Assembly: GCF_034702125.1 (NCBI RefSeq) | Contig: NC_085876.1 | Span: 25,283,481-25,347,480, forward strand | DNA: 64,000 bases | DNA from: Engraulis encrasicolus | Taxonomy: Eukaryota; Chordata; Actinopteri; Clupeiformes; Engraulidae | Reading direction: 5' to 3' | Shown: positions 1-12,126 of the stretch, piece after piece | Layout of the letters: each line of letters starts with the position of its first letter | Numbering within the stretch: position 1 is the stretch's first letter | Translations under genes and position numbers: made by a program | The notes under the pieces: model-generated | The model's database searches: none | Told to the model about the DNA's origin: nothing | Seen by the model: only the letters and a program-made list of their open reading frames with translations

Positions 1-92
<92 letters not shown>
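1..92. repeat. (AC)n microsatellite at window edge
   Basis: Uninterrupted AC dinucleotide repeat running off the left edge of the window, so its true length is unknown. Confidence 0.98.
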
Positions 93-93
<1 letters not shown>

Positions 94-1313
94 AGGGTTT
101 CCCAAAGCACCTTATTGCTAAGGCGGCCACCTTGACAAGAAACACCTACCACCTCGACTAGGTCCCCTGAAAAGATATATTATGTAACATATTTCATGTT
201 GTGAATGGCATTTCTAAAGTTGCTTAGCCAAAAAAATATACTTTTAACGCCCCACCACCTTGACTAACAAAACATTTGGGGGAAACACTGCACACACATC
301 CTCTGCTAATTGTATGAAAGAGGGCTGTGAAAAGGTTGATGCTTCACTGTTTTGTCTAATCTGTGTCAGTACATTTGGTATATATACACATCGTCTGAAA
401 AGGTGTGTGGGCGTGGAAGGCATCCAGTTTTATTGCGATGTCAGTCAAACAGCAAAGATGTCGCATTCAAGTGCTACATCTGTTGTTTACCAAAAAAATC
501 ACCATGACGGCAACAGCAGAGTGAGAGTTGGCATTTGTGGAATGCTGCTGTGGTCTAACTGCATTCACCACACGCATGCACTCATCATCAGTGGTCTGCT
601 GCAATCGAAATCCCTTCATGTTGATGTTTGCTGTTGGTGAGCGTGTGTGTGTGTGTGTGTGTGTGCATCATGCACATGTGTGCAGGGTGATTGTGTGTGA
701 GACTATGTGTGTGTTGTTGACATAAGTCGATGTGAGAGCGATTTTTAAAGCGAAAGCTTAGAGTCCTTTGTGTTCATTCATGATGTGACTGGCTGGGACT
801 CAGTGGTGGAAGAATATGCACACAGGACCCCAGGGCATAACAGCCCCCCCCCCCCTTAATATGGCTTAATATGCCCCAAATGCAATGCTACACGGATCCA
901 TTGACTTTCACTAGCTTAGCGACATATTCCCTCTTTTAACTTGTCTTAAAGCAAGACAACGCTTAACATGAAAAATAAGACACTTTACCACCTTTATAAA
1001 CCCCAGCCAACGATTTTAACTGTATTAAGCCCCAAAATAGTGGCATACCCCTTTAAGATAGGGCCCCCGGCACCATTACAGCAGGGCACTGGGCCCATGG
1101 GCAAGAGCCCTTCTTGCCCCCAGATACTGTTGCTCCAGCCCGATGCTGGACTTGTTGACAAGAGGGGAGATGCCCTACTAAGTGGATGTTAGCATTACAG
1201 GCAGCCTAATGAAGCTCAGCTGTCTCAGGACTGAACTGAACTGCAGGAGGGCAAGGAGGCCTTTTAGTGTAGTGTGTGGAAAGCTTTGGAGTTGTCTATT
1301 GATCCAGCTAGAG

Positions 1314-1621
1314 CAGTGTTTCTCAAACTTTTTCAGATCGAGGACCACTTTGTGCCCCAAAAAATCTTCAGGGACCACCTGTCTACTGAATTGACAGTTG
1401 ACGGGTGCTAATTTTGATGCAGATCACTTACTTCTTATTCACATTCACAAGCCTGGCTTATTGTGGTGAAAATGAGATTTCAGCTATGTTTGGTTTTGTA
1501 ATAATATTACAAATATAGTCTACTGCTAGCTGGTCTTGGAAAAGTAGAAATCCCCTTGCGGACCACCTGAGCTCTGTCGCGGACCACTAGTGGTCCCCGG
1601 ACCACACTTTGAGAATCACTG
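1314..1621. mobile_element. hAT-like non-autonomous element
   Basis: Ends are CAGTGTTTCTCAAAC and TTTGAGAATCACTG, an imperfect terminal inverted repeat. It is flanked by near-identical 8-bp sequences, agctagag (1306-1313) and aactagag (1622-1629). The inside carries repeated ggaccac motifs. The copy at 33817-34116 is the same family in the other orientation. Confidence 0.85.
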
Positions 1622-1701
1622 AACTAGAGCTACTGATGCTTAGTGGTCAGTATGCCAGAACAAGACTCGCACGCACACGCGTGCACGCACGCACGCACGC
1701 A

Positions 1702-1780
<79 letters not shown>

Positions 1781-1805
1781 ATTGCTGAATAATGGAAAAA
1801 CATTT

Positions 1806-1874
<69 letters not shown>

Positions 1875-1886
1875 CGCTCGCTCGCT
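1702..1886. repeat. (CA)n and (CT)n microsatellites
   Basis: A CA repeat (1702-1778) preceded by alternating purine-pyrimidine CACG units, then a T run and a CT repeat (1811-1871) that ends in four CGCT units. Confidence 0.97.
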
Positions 1887-2392
1887 GTTAGCCTCTGGCA
1901 GAACGGTGTTTAATTAAAATGGCATTGTGAAGATGAGTGGTAGAGAGCTACCATTTGTAGTAGCTATTACTATCTCTTCCTCAGGTCCATGCTCCCCCGT
2001 CAGCAGTACATTGCTGACCTCTGGTGGTGGCATGACATAAATTACTTTGTTTTAAAAAACTGGTCTGCACACTAATTTATTCAGATGGTATTATTATTCA
2101 GAAATAAAATACCCTTGTAGTATACAGTGCATATTTTGTATTTATCTGGTACTTTTACCTTGTGTCTGGACTATTATATGAGGATGTGTGCATCTTTCTC
2201 TACTTTTGACACAAATTCCAGCCTTTATACAATGAGTTGGGGTTAAAATCTATGTCTATGGAGATTCACATTTTTAAGCTCATGGTAGTGAAATGAGCTA
2301 AATTTGTGGTCTGATTTCCTTTTTGAGCTTGTCGAGGTTTCTCTTTTCATGCAAAAAAGGTTCCAGCTGTGGATTTCAGCTGGGTTGTCAGT

Positions 2393-2956
2393 CGTGGCCT
2401 AATGGTTAGGGAGGTGGTTTTAAAGTGATACTGTACCATTTTTGGAAATAAGCTCATATTACATCTCCCCTTGAGTTAAATAATTGGTTTTTACCTTTCT
2501 CCTGTACTTTCAACCGTTCTCTGAGTATGGCAGGGCAAATTTTACCTCCATGCTAGCAGCAAACATTGAGTCCTATGAGACCAGCTGGCGGCTAACTGGT
2601 CTCATAGGACTCAATGTTAACTGCTAGCTTGGAGGTAAAATTTGCGCTGCCATAACCAGAAAATGGTTGAAAGTACAGGAGAACGGTAAAGCCCTATTAT
2701 TTAACTCAATAATGTGTAATATGAGCTTATTTCCAAAAATGGGACAGTACGCATCACTTTAAGATCAGAGGGATGCTGGTTCAAATTCCACTCTTACCTC
2801 TCCCTACACATCCATCCATGGCTGAAGTGCCCTTGAGCAAGGCAACTGACCCCACGATGCCTCAGGGACCGTAACCAATACCCTGTAAATATCTGTAAGT
2901 GGCTTTGGATAAAAGTGTCTAAAAGTGTCATAGCTAAATGTAATGTAATGTAATGT
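2393..2956 (+). mobile_element. tRNA-derived SINE, split by a MITE
   Basis: The head reads GTGGCCTAATGGTTAG, like a tRNA A box. After an inserted element (2420-2762) the SINE resumes with GATCAGAGGG, a B-box-like GGTTCAAATTCC and a body containing CCCTTGAGCAAGGCA. It ends in ATGTA repeats. Related copies lie at 17581, 35716 (minus) and 40570. Confidence 0.85.
2420..2762. mobile_element. TTAA-flanked foldback MITE
   Basis: About 343 bp and almost fully palindromic, with arms of roughly 165 bp. Termini are TTAAAGTGAT and ATCACTTTAA, so it is bounded by TTAA on both sides as expected for piggyBac- or Kolobok-type insertion. No ORF of note. It sits inside a SINE. Confidence 0.85.
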
Positions 2957-3327
2957 TTAAAAAAAGAGTAGCCATGACTGTGCCCTTGTGTGATTCTGAT
3001 TTTGGAATGATCAAGTATGATTAGGGTACTGTATAATTTGATACTCGGAGTAATGCCCTCTCATCCGAAATTGGCGCTCAATTGTGCAAATCCACACCTT
3101 GTGCATGGAATTTGTTTTATTGGACTTTCCAGTAGCCTAGACTTTTCAGTCAGCTGTTGCAAAGGCTGTCTTTGTCCTCATTTTACTCACTTACATGATG
3201 AGTGTAGCACATAAATCCACTTCTTTGCAGAAGATCTTCACTGTATCGTCAGCATTCCAAGTTCTATGTGAATGATCCCCCAATGCATCATGGTTGTTGA
3301 AGTCCATTTCCCTTTCCTCCTCTTCAG

Positions 3328-3481
3328 GCTGAAAGCTGGCCTGTCCGACAAAGTCCTACAGGAGCATGGCAGCCGGGCGCGGAAGCTGTGGGGGGACAAG
3401 CTGGGCCTGGCGGACTTTGCCCAGTATGTCAACCTACCCATCACAGACAAGCTGCAGGACCTGTTTGACATGCTGGATGAG
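3328..3481 (+). CDS. lpcat1: lpcat1 exon A
   Basis: The acceptor is a pyrimidine-rich tract ending TCTTCAG and the donor is GAG/GTACGT. The exon begins on the last base of a codon and ends in phase 0. It encodes the helix before the first EF-like hand ([15 protein letters not shown], then FDMLDE). Confidence 0.92.
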
Positions 3482-4714
3482 GTACGTCTCACTTGCCATC
3501 ATTTATTCATGGAAGAAGTATAGTAGAGGCCAAAGTGTCTTTGGATATTTATATGGGTGGGATCACCTCTAATAAGAATACTAGTATGGCGCAGTGGTAG
3601 AGTAGAGTAGACTATCATGTATTAGTCCCAAGGGAAATTAAAGGACCAGTTCTGCCAGTTTCAATATGCTGTTGTATTGCTCATGCTACCCTTGACTTCT
3701 CAGTACCCGGTGATGCCACATTTTTCGGCTCAGCCCTTTCCGAGATCTGAGCTATTCTTATGGGGGCAGCTTTTGTTAAGATTTTTAAAAATTCTTCACA
3801 TAGGCCTACTCCAAATATTTCCCCAAAAGGTATCGCTGCTTGCTTGTTGTCTGATGATGTTGCATAACCTTTTGGACGTTATTGGGAATAAATCAAGATG
3901 TTTTTTTTAAATGTAACTAAACACCTGCCCCCATTACAATGACCAGGATCTCGGAAAAGGCTGAAGAAAAAAGAAATCAGGGTAGTGTGAGCATTACAAC
4001 TGCAATGTTGAAACTGGCTGAACTTATCCTTTAAGTTGTCCAGTAGCATACAGAATAAATAATAAGACATTACACATATTAGTTCACATTTATTAACCAT
4101 ATAGCACACACATACATTTACCCAAAGACAGATCACACAAACACACATACAAAACGGCAACCAAGATGAAGCATACGTATCACCGGTCTTCTAAATGGGC
4201 GTGACTGTCTGTTATACTCTCTTCATTCTGAGCCCCTGCAGCTCAGGACCTCATGTGACATTGATTCTGTATCTCAAAGTCAAGGATCCTGGCCTTGCTA
4301 GGACGTGAAACGCCCAGTGATTGGATACTACGCGGAGTTCACCAATCACTGGGTGTTTGAAGTGCTATCAAGGCCAGGATCCTTGACTTTGAGATACAGC
4401 CTGATTCTGGAAGGAACTTGTCATGCACCATGCCCTCGTATCTTTATCACCTGTGGTTTTGCTCCAGCAGGGAACAGGCCAGATGGACCTGAGGCAGTAT
4501 GTGATCGCCTTATCAATGGTCACCAAGCCCTTCAAAGGTCTGGAGACCATTCAGCTGGGTTTCCAGGTGGGGTTACACACACGCACACACAAACACACAC
4601 TCGCTCTCGCACGCACGCGCGCGCACACACACACACACAAACACACACACATGCACACACACACACTAGCTCGCTCGCTTGGACTCGCACGCCATGCACG
4701 CACGCACGCACACA

Positions 4715-4810
<96 letters not shown>

Positions 4811-7800
4811 ACTCATGTACATGGGCATGCTGTCTAATGTGTACGCTCACATTAACACGCAGACCGGCCCATGCTGTGCCACTATCAGGGTTCCCACACG
4901 TCCTGGAAAACCTGGAAAACCTGGAAATTTAGAGATGTGTTTTCAAGTCCTTGAAAGTCCTGGAAATTCACCAAATGTCCTGGAAAAAAAATATTTGTCC
5001 TGAATTTTTTTCCCTTCAACTTTTTCCCGATTTTGTTTGTGGTATTATTTTTACTCTTCTCCGAGTCTACTGTAGACATGACGATTCAATTTATATCCAT
5101 CTATTGAATGCATTATTGTCCACACACAGACACACACAGACATACACACACACACACACACACAGTTTGGTCAGGTTGCCATCTTTGATTGCACTTATAC
5201 ACAGTCATATTCTTTGACTCAGTGTTGCCAAAAGTCACTAGAAGTCGCTAGTTGGCTTGCTGAAAAGTCGCTAGCTGATATCATGGCGTTATATATCTCT
5301 CGAAAACCTGCTTACGGTCATAAAAGGCCTACAAATAGGCAGTGCTAGCACTTCCTTACAAAAAATTGTACTGCTATCTTTTTTGGAGATCATAGCTTTC
5401 AGTCTCACTAGCCACTTTGAAAGCTAGTTTGATCTTTGGTGTGACAAATCACAGTAGTCGCATCAATTGTTTGTATGCAAGAATATTCCAGGGAAAAAGA
5501 AACTGTCAACAAAACTGGCCTACAGAAAGACAGAAACCACTGCCCACAATGGTTGGTGAGCAAAAAAGTCAAAGTCAAGTCTTGTGGAGAATGCATTTAA
5601 ATCCAAGTACACTATTTTTTGCGATAAGAGAGAGACTATTATTAAGGTATTACTTTCTGAGATAATTTGAGTTTACATTGCACTTTCAATTTAATTCCGA
5701 ATAAACGTTTTGTGGATCAGAAAGCATTTCAATTGAACAGAGGTTGCACGTGCTGGGCTTGCGAAATTTGACATATGGGTGTGGTCGCCAAGCTCCAGCA
5801 GATTCCTACTAGCGGGACAACTGGGGATCTTCAACCGCAACCCAGGTCAATACCTTTGGACAAAGAACATAGAATGGATAAGAACGCTTATTCGCAGGAA
5901 ATTGCATTGACCACGGTGTAGTACGGGGGCGTAGCCCGGGGACACCATGCGCAGTGGATGCAAGGCCATGATCGATAAAAATTGTGACACTGGAAACTCC
6001 GCAATTTGAATTGCGGGTGCGAGGAGCTGCTGCAAGTTCCGGCCCGGTCAAAATAGGATGTCCTGTCGTCAGTGTTCAGTTTATGGTTAAATTACAGCTG
6101 TCATTCAGCCTTAATTACAGCTGACACAAATTCACTATGTCCTATGACCTGTTCCACACTCCAGCCCTGGCGGTAGTGGCTTTGTATTTTACCTTGCCGC
6201 CAGTACTAAGCAAATAATGTACATTGGATAAGAAGTATCACTCAATGGAAAATGCATTGGGTTAGGTGTAGTCCGAGGACATTGCTTAAAGACACTGTGC
6301 TCATGGTCAGTGGGTGCAACGCCATAATGGACAAAATCTGAACTCTGTAACTTCGCAAAATTGGTCAAGAGAGGAGATCCAGTTGTCAGTGTTTAATGTA
6401 ATCCCTCCTATCACTAGTCTCCTTAGTACTAACTGCAGAAGAAGAAAGTGACTCCCCTTGCGGCCATGCCATACTATGCTCTTATGACGTCTTTGGACGT
6501 ACCCTCTTCCTTAACACACTGTACTCATTCATTACAACTCATTCCAACCTTAAAGTCACATTGTCTCTAAAATGCATTGTGTGTCGCTGTGTATGTCCAA
6601 ATTGTGGGTCCGACGGATGAAATATCCGTCCTGAATTATCCAAAAATAGTCCTGGAAATGTCCTGGAAATGTCCTGGAAAATGATTTTTGAAAAAGTGTG
6701 GGAACCCTGACTTTGCATCAACACATATGGCACCATAGCTGGAGGCATCAAACCCTTCATAGAGAATACAGTGTTTATTATTTATTGGTAGCTTTCCTTA
6801 TAGACATTTTTGTATTGTGTTAATCCCAGTCCCCAAAGTGTGCATGCATGTGTGAGTGAGTTAGTGAGTCGCTCGCTCACTCACTCACTCACTCACTCAC
6901 TCACTCACTCACTCACTCACTCACTCACTCACTCACTCACTCACTCACTCACTCACTCACTCACTCACTCACTCACTCACTCTCACCCTCGTGCCCCCCC
7001 CCCCAGTCCCCAAAGTGTGCGTGCGTGCGTGCTTGTGTGAGTGAGTTAGTGAGTAACTCACTCACTCATTCACTCACTCACTCACTCACTCACTCACTCA
7101 CTCACTCACTCACTCTCACTGTCAACCCCCCCCCCTTATATATTTGTGTGTCGTTCCGCCTGTGTGTGTGTGTGTGTGTGATGACATGTGACTCGAGCTT
7201 AATATTCTGCTCACCCTGCAGATATTTGATGCGGAGGATGGCGGTGGCGTGGGGGAAGAGGACCTCTCTATAATCCTCAGGACCACCTTTGGCGTGGAGG
7301 AGGTGCACACCTCACACCTCTTCAGTGTCCTAGACACCTCCCACACAGGACGCCTCACCTTCGGTAGGTCCAAGTATATATACAGTGCTGTAGGTCAGGG
7401 ATTCTTAACCATAGGGCCGCGGACCAAAGTTGGCACGCGCTCACAACCTCCAGGGCCGCAGTCAACTTTCAGTTTCGCACCATTGGGCCGCTTGGGCCGT
7501 GGGACCGCGCGCTTATCAAATAGACTACTAGTGTGCGTCTTTTCCCTCAAACGCAACTCTGTCATCATAACGTAATGACCACACCCCGCGTTTTTGTTGT
7601 TGGTGAGAGATTCATTAAGAACAAGACAGTAACACAGCCTGTGATGGTAACACCCTTTGCAGTGGGCTATTTGAAAAAAGAGAAATTACCAACCGGTTAT
7701 GGTTCCCAGCTGATTTGGCGACGTCTTCTGTGTCCTAATATCCTCACGTTTTAGTAGTTAGAAATAGGTGTTCAGCGGTTAGGCTACTCAAAATAATTCT

Positions 7801-10072
7801 AGTCACTGAATCTTTATCCCTTATACTTGTCCAAGTGACTCCAACATGACGGTCCTTTCTCGAATTTTGCGTGATGCTGGAAAGTTTTCCGTCCGGCTCT
7901 GGAGTGTCTTGAATTTCCGAACAGCAGATTCATTACAAAGCGCAAGTCAAGAGCTGTCACGCAAACTTTGAGCTGTCATTGAGGCACTCAAATGTGTGAA
8001 TGACTCTGATTTGCTAAACTGTGAGTGGATTTGATGAGTGAGATTAAATGAGATTAACATTAGCATTAATTAATAGGCCTATAGGGCTATTCCTTGTGGA
8101 TACTTCAGAAATAACATTTATTTATAATTTATATAAATATTATAAGCCTATATAATATAATATAATATAATGTAATGTAATGTAATGTAATATAATATAG
8201 CCTAATATAATTTAATATTATAATATATACATGGGTAATATGGGCCCGGGACACTGCACTGGAAAAAATGGGCCTCGACGTCAAAAAGGTTAAGAATCCC
8301 TGCTGTAGGTGACACTGCTTGATGGTACCATCATACGCGTGACATGACAGTCATTTAATTGAAACAGTCATTTCATTCCATGTTGAACCCTCCAAAACTA
8401 CATTCAAATCTGATCGCTCTCAAGGAGAATTGGGTGAATTGACCATGATTTTATTCTCAGTGTGTTCAGTACATTGATTTATTAGTTATTAGATATATTA
8501 GCATAGTTTAGCTTATCACTGGAAGAAAATTGAACTATTAGCATCAAGCCACAAGTGAAGTGAAAGTGAAAGCCCAAGTGATAACTGGACGAAATGAAAT
8601 TGCCGGTTTGCACTCTGGTGAATTTTTCATTCATATTAAAGTGGTTTATAAATACATTTGATGATGTTTTATTTGGTACCATAGACTTCCATTGCTACGT
8701 TTAATATGGCTTGTTGAACTAGGCAATGAAAACACATATAGAACTAAATCCTATGTATTCTCTACATATGAGCAAATTTCAGAAATGAGGTGGTGGACTG
8801 TTCTTTTAATTGTGAGTGGCGAGGTTGAGAGAGCTGAACCCCCTAGTGGAGGTTCGCGAAACCACAGTTAAAGACTGAGGAAAATTAATAATTATTATCA
8901 CCTCCCAACTGCAGTTAGACACCTCTCTTGATTTCTAAGTTTGTTATTCTGGAAACAAATACATGATGTTAAAACAAAAAAAATCAAAAAATTACAATCA
9001 TTATTAGCCCCTTGATTAATATATAATCAATACGGTACCCTTTCTGAACCAAAAGTGACACCAGGTTCTTTGATTAGTTATTAACTAGGTTGGCACATGT
9101 CCTAGGAATTTTGGCCCATTTCTCCATTTTTTTTTTATTTTTTATTTTAACTGTAATAATGAAATATTTTTTGTAAAAATAAAGAAAAAAAATAAAGGTT
9201 TTGTCCATAGCACTTGTCTCAGAAACTTGTTAATAATGGTCATTCTCACTGAGAAATCAAGAAAGATGTCTAATTTCAGAAGTAGGGCTAATGAAATTAA
9301 AAAATAATAATGTACGGTAAAGCTGCCGAGAGCCAGGTCAGATGACAAATGATGGTGGGCCTGGATTCATTATTTAGAATCCATTGCCATATTCCAAACG
9401 GCCAGGTTTTACCTGTGCAATTCAACCAGGTAACAATTCAACCAGTCTGTCAATTTGGTTGAATAAGACTGGTGATTCTACATCATTTGGAATATGTGGC
9501 ACTGGATTGTGTACTAACTAATGAATGCAGGTTGCCGATACAAATGGCATGATGATCATATGCAAAACCATTGTGCATTTGGCCCCTTCTGCTCTGACTC
9601 TGATACCAAAGCTTGCATGGTAATCCAAGTAAAGGAAGGATGACTCACTGCACACTGGTATTCTTTGCTGGTAGTTTATTTAGTTCACCAAATAAACTAC
9701 CAGCAAAGAATACCAGTGTGCGGTGATTCATCCTTCCTTTACTTGGATTACTTTTACTGCACATCACCAGCACCTGGACAGTGGCTGTGCACAGGGACGC
9801 TACTTTGAGTCTTGCATGCTAATTGTTTGCCTTTGGGTTAATTCCCTTTTGCAGAGGAGTTCAGGCAGTTTGTGGAGCGGTGTCCAGACTTTGTGGAGCG
9901 GCACCTGCTGTGCTCCGGGTCGTCCCAGCCCAGTTCCCCCAGCATCCAGCAGCCCCCTCCGCTGGCCAGCAAGAGTAACAGCAATGGCTTCTGCACAGAC
10001 TTCACTCCCCACGACCAGCAGAGTCACACACACAACAACCACGTCTCGGCAGACGACAAGAAGGTCAACTAA
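3328..10072 (+). CDS. lpcat1: Lysophosphatidylcholine acyltransferase 1, C-terminal part (four exons)
   Basis: LPCAT1 is an endoplasmic reticulum membrane acyl-CoA:lysophosphatidylcholine acyltransferase that remakes phosphatidylcholine in the Lands cycle. Only the C-terminal, EF-hand-like region is in the window: exons 3328-3481, 4468-4566, 7222-7363 and 9855-10072, all with GT/AG borders and compatible phases. The acyltransferase domain with its HX4D motif must lie upstream. Homology is clear from [12 protein letters not shown], the [12 protein letters not shown] and TIQLGFQ blocks, [17 protein letters not shown] and the near-terminal SNGFCTDF, matching mammalian LPCAT1 NGFCADF. Of three EF-like loops only the last ([12 protein letters not shown]) keeps a canonical pattern; the first lacks the terminal acidic residue. 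The protein ends KKVN, where the mammalian protein ends KKLD. The introns hold several mobile elements. Paralogues LPCAT2 and LPCAT4 fit less well. Confidence 0.93.
3638..4034. mobile_element. TTAA-flanked MITE (family Y)
   Basis: Begins TTAAAGGACCA and ends CCTTTAA. It lies in the lpcat1 intron after exon A. A second copy of about the same length is at 36952-37341 in kdf1 intron 1; both share GCTACCCTTGACT and CCCCATTACAATGA blocks. Confidence 0.8.
4268..4400. repeat. Foldback hairpin just upstream of lpcat1 exon B
   Basis: Inverted arms of about 58 bp (4268-4325 and 4342-4400) share CTGTATCTCAAAGTCAAGG and its complement, separated by a short loop. It ends about 68 bp before the exon B acceptor. 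Confidence 0.9.
4468..4566 (+). CDS. lpcat1: lpcat1 exon B
   Basis: The acceptor is a tandem CAGCAG (NAGNAG). The first AG gives [11 protein letters not shown], matching the spacing of mammalian LPCAT1; the second would drop one Gln. The donor is TTCCAG/GTGGGG. The exon is 99 nt, phase 0 to 0, and encodes the rest of the first EF-like loop and the following helix. Confidence 0.92.
4577..4808. repeat. Compound CA microsatellite with CG-rich blocks
   Basis: Starts 10 bp after the exon B donor. CA tracts are interrupted by CGCGCGCG and CTCGCTCG blocks, followed by a pure CA run to 4808. Alternating purine-pyrimidine sequence is prone to Z-DNA. Confidence 0.95.
4888..6710. mobile_element. Possible hAT-like element with CAGGGTTCCCACAC ends
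   Basis: CAGGGTTCCCACAC (from 4888) and GTGTGGGAACCCTG (to 6710) are perfect inverted termini. Repeated TCCTGGAAA motifs lie just inside both ends. No matching 8-bp flanks were found, so this could be two separate insertions. Inside, 5868-6060 and 6228-6370 look like two diverged copies of one sequence. Confidence 0.55.
6827..7116. repeat. Duplicated block with two (CTCA)n arrays
   Basis: The block CCCAGTCCCCAAAGTGTGC followed by GAGTGAGTTAGTGAGT and a long CTCA array occurs twice (from about 6827 and about 7003). The GTGAGT stretch is complementary to the array after it, so each copy can fold on itself. Confidence 0.9.
7222..7363 (+). CDS. lpcat1: lpcat1 exon C
   Basis: The acceptor is CACCCTGCAG and the donor is TTCG/GTAGGT, ending in phase 1. 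It encodes [25 protein letters not shown] and [11 protein letters not shown], the second EF-like loop and most of the third. Confidence 0.93.
7396..8302. mobile_element. hAT-like element, about 0.9 kb
   Basis: The termini CAGGGATTCTTAACC and GGTTAAGAATCCCTG are perfect inverted repeats. Both sides carry the 8-bp duplication ctgtaggt (7388-7395 and 8303-8310). It sits about 30 bp after the exon C donor. No transposase ORF is visible. Confidence 0.9.
8303..9854 (+). other. lpcat1 intron remainder
   Basis: AT-rich intron sequence with no coding signal. It contains a small MITE at 9389-9496 (ends ATATTCCAAACG and CATTTGGAATAT, related to 20839-20928) and the hairpin at 9622-9751. Confidence 0.7.
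9622..9751. repeat. Near-perfect hairpin upstream of lpcat1 exon D
   Basis: Arms of about 62 bp are almost perfectly complementary. The left arm contains GTAATCCAAGTAAAGGAAGG and the right arm ends with its complement. It lies about 100 bp before the exon D acceptor. Confidence 0.92.
9855..10072 (+). CDS. lpcat1: lpcat1 terminal coding exon D
   Basis: The acceptor is CCCTTTTGCAG. The phase-1 G of exon C plus AG gives Glu, reading [19 protein letters not shown], then a Ser/Pro-rich stretch, SNGFCTDF and the end KKVN-stop (TAA 10070-10072). Confidence 0.93.
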
Positions 10073-10094
10073 ACATCACGCGGATCGGTCTACG

Positions 10095-10239
<145 letters not shown>

Positions 10240-12126
10240 CATTGAGGGTGGGGAGGAAAAAAGGACTGAAATGGACATTGGCTTCCATGCCCTCTTTCAC
10301 TATCTGTATTTTATTTATAATGCATTCTATTTACAATGCATTTTAGTACACATTCTTTGGACAGCTGGATATTGGTTTTATTTTATTTTTGGACATTTCA
10401 TCTCAAACTTCTTTCATTTGCTGAAAGAACTGATGATTTGGATTTCAACAATATATGTTTTTATAAAGCTTTTTGACAAGAGTACCAACTATTTATTTTG
10501 GGAAAAAAAGCTTTTCCTCTATATTTATACAGATTTTTTGCTGAAGTCAACAACACACACAAAAAATGAGGTTGGTATGTGGCAGAAATGCATACAGGTA
10601 TCCCTTTTGCATTTGTTTTCACATGGTTGTGTTGATAGGCATACAACAGCATGGCCTGCTGGGAATTGTAGTTCTGCTGGAAGGGGCTGAAGCATGGCTG
10701 GAATATGTTAAGTCATAGAGGTAGCAGGAGAGACCAGTGGCTACACCCCCAACTGTCTGACTAATATCAACTGATTTTTTTAAAAAGTATATCGATTCAT
10801 ATGATTAAGTAGATATTGAGCCGTTTACTAATATTGCCCTTGAGTGTGGTGTCCCTTCATATTCACATAGACTTCATAGCACAGGTCTACCTACACAAGA
10901 TAGCGGCACCGCCAGCGGTTTTCTGGTGCTGTCAGCCATTGCCGTGGCCACTCTTGTCTCTTCTTCCTACCTCTATGGTAAGTACTCTCTAGATTAGTCT
11001 ACATTCAGTACCGTGGAAGACCTTGAGCACACACTTTCACCACAATCTGGGTGCTGCACCTCTGTCAAACAACAGAGATAAACGTCAACACCTGTATGCC
11101 ACATTAGAGATGTCTTTGTGTTCATCTCTTAAAATTTGCTCTAGCTAACAGCTGTGGCTCATTCCATGTATTCCATGTTTAGTCTCATTATTTTGTCACC
11201 ATGACTCTGACCAAAATCTCTGGACCTCTCCTCTAGTCAGCTTAGCAGCCCTTATTGATTTTAGAAGAGGTATAAAAGTTCAAGTCTGCAAAATCTCCTG
11301 ATTTTCCAACTTAAAAGCAGACAATTTGAAAAAAAAAACTCCCGTACACCTGATCATTTTGCTGTTTTCATTAATACACAGCATTTCGGTCCTAGACCTT
11401 CATCAGGTAAAACTTTCAAAGATGAAGGTCTGGGACCAAAGGTGAAGGTCTAGGTCCGAAACGTTGTGTACTAAAGAAAACAGTGAAATGGTCGTTGTGC
11501 AGTAGTTTTTTCAAATTGTCTGCTGAGTGAGTCATGGGCCATCTCCGACACACCTGCAAGCTCACAGCCAACTTAATTCCAACTTAAGTCCAACTTAAAA
11601 AGCTAAGAAATTCTCTATTGACTAGGCCATGTAGAAATAGATGAGCATGACTGGAGACGAGGGAAATTTCGGTAACCTTTTAAATATGGGTGTTGTGCAA
11701 CTGCCATAAGAATGTCGTGACCCACGTCAGAAACCTAAACGACACAATGTTGATGTCACATCACATCCTTCTTATGCCAGTTACACAACACCCTTACTGG
11801 ATGTAGACCTCTTCAATCAAAGTGTTACGGGGAGTTTCTGTATGGCTCAGATTGCTTTTGGTGGTGTGTACTGTGTAGGCTGTGTAGTAAGCATGTGCAT
11901 CATGCTGATACAGGTTCTTCAATGCGGACATTGCATATCATTAACACATCACATCACAGAGGGTTTCTCTTTCCGTTTGTTGGGTGTGAGAGGAGTATCA
12001 TTTTTTTCTTAAAAGTGTTAATGTGGGACGTCGTCTGCCATTTGCCTCTATTATGTCACATTTGTAACATTTCATAGCGTGGATATGGCCAGAGGATCAC
12101 TTAAACCTCCAAGTCTCAGATTTAGA

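Larger units (their letters stand above)
93..3327. other. Non-coding stretch upstream of the first visible lpcat1 exon
   Basis: No exon of lpcat1 or of another gene was recognised here. It is probably lpcat1 intron, because the next exon starts in the middle of the protein. It holds a hAT-like element, CA and CT microsatellites and a SINE split by a MITE (listed separately). Short ORFs here show no recognisable protein. Confidence 0.5.

Noticed and set aside
4305..5003. Long ORFs of Thr-His or Cys-Val repeats over CA/GT tracts (also at 9723-10346, 14745-15161, 25110-25404, 59623-60053)
   Set aside because: They are translations of microsatellites on both strands, without conserved protein sequence.
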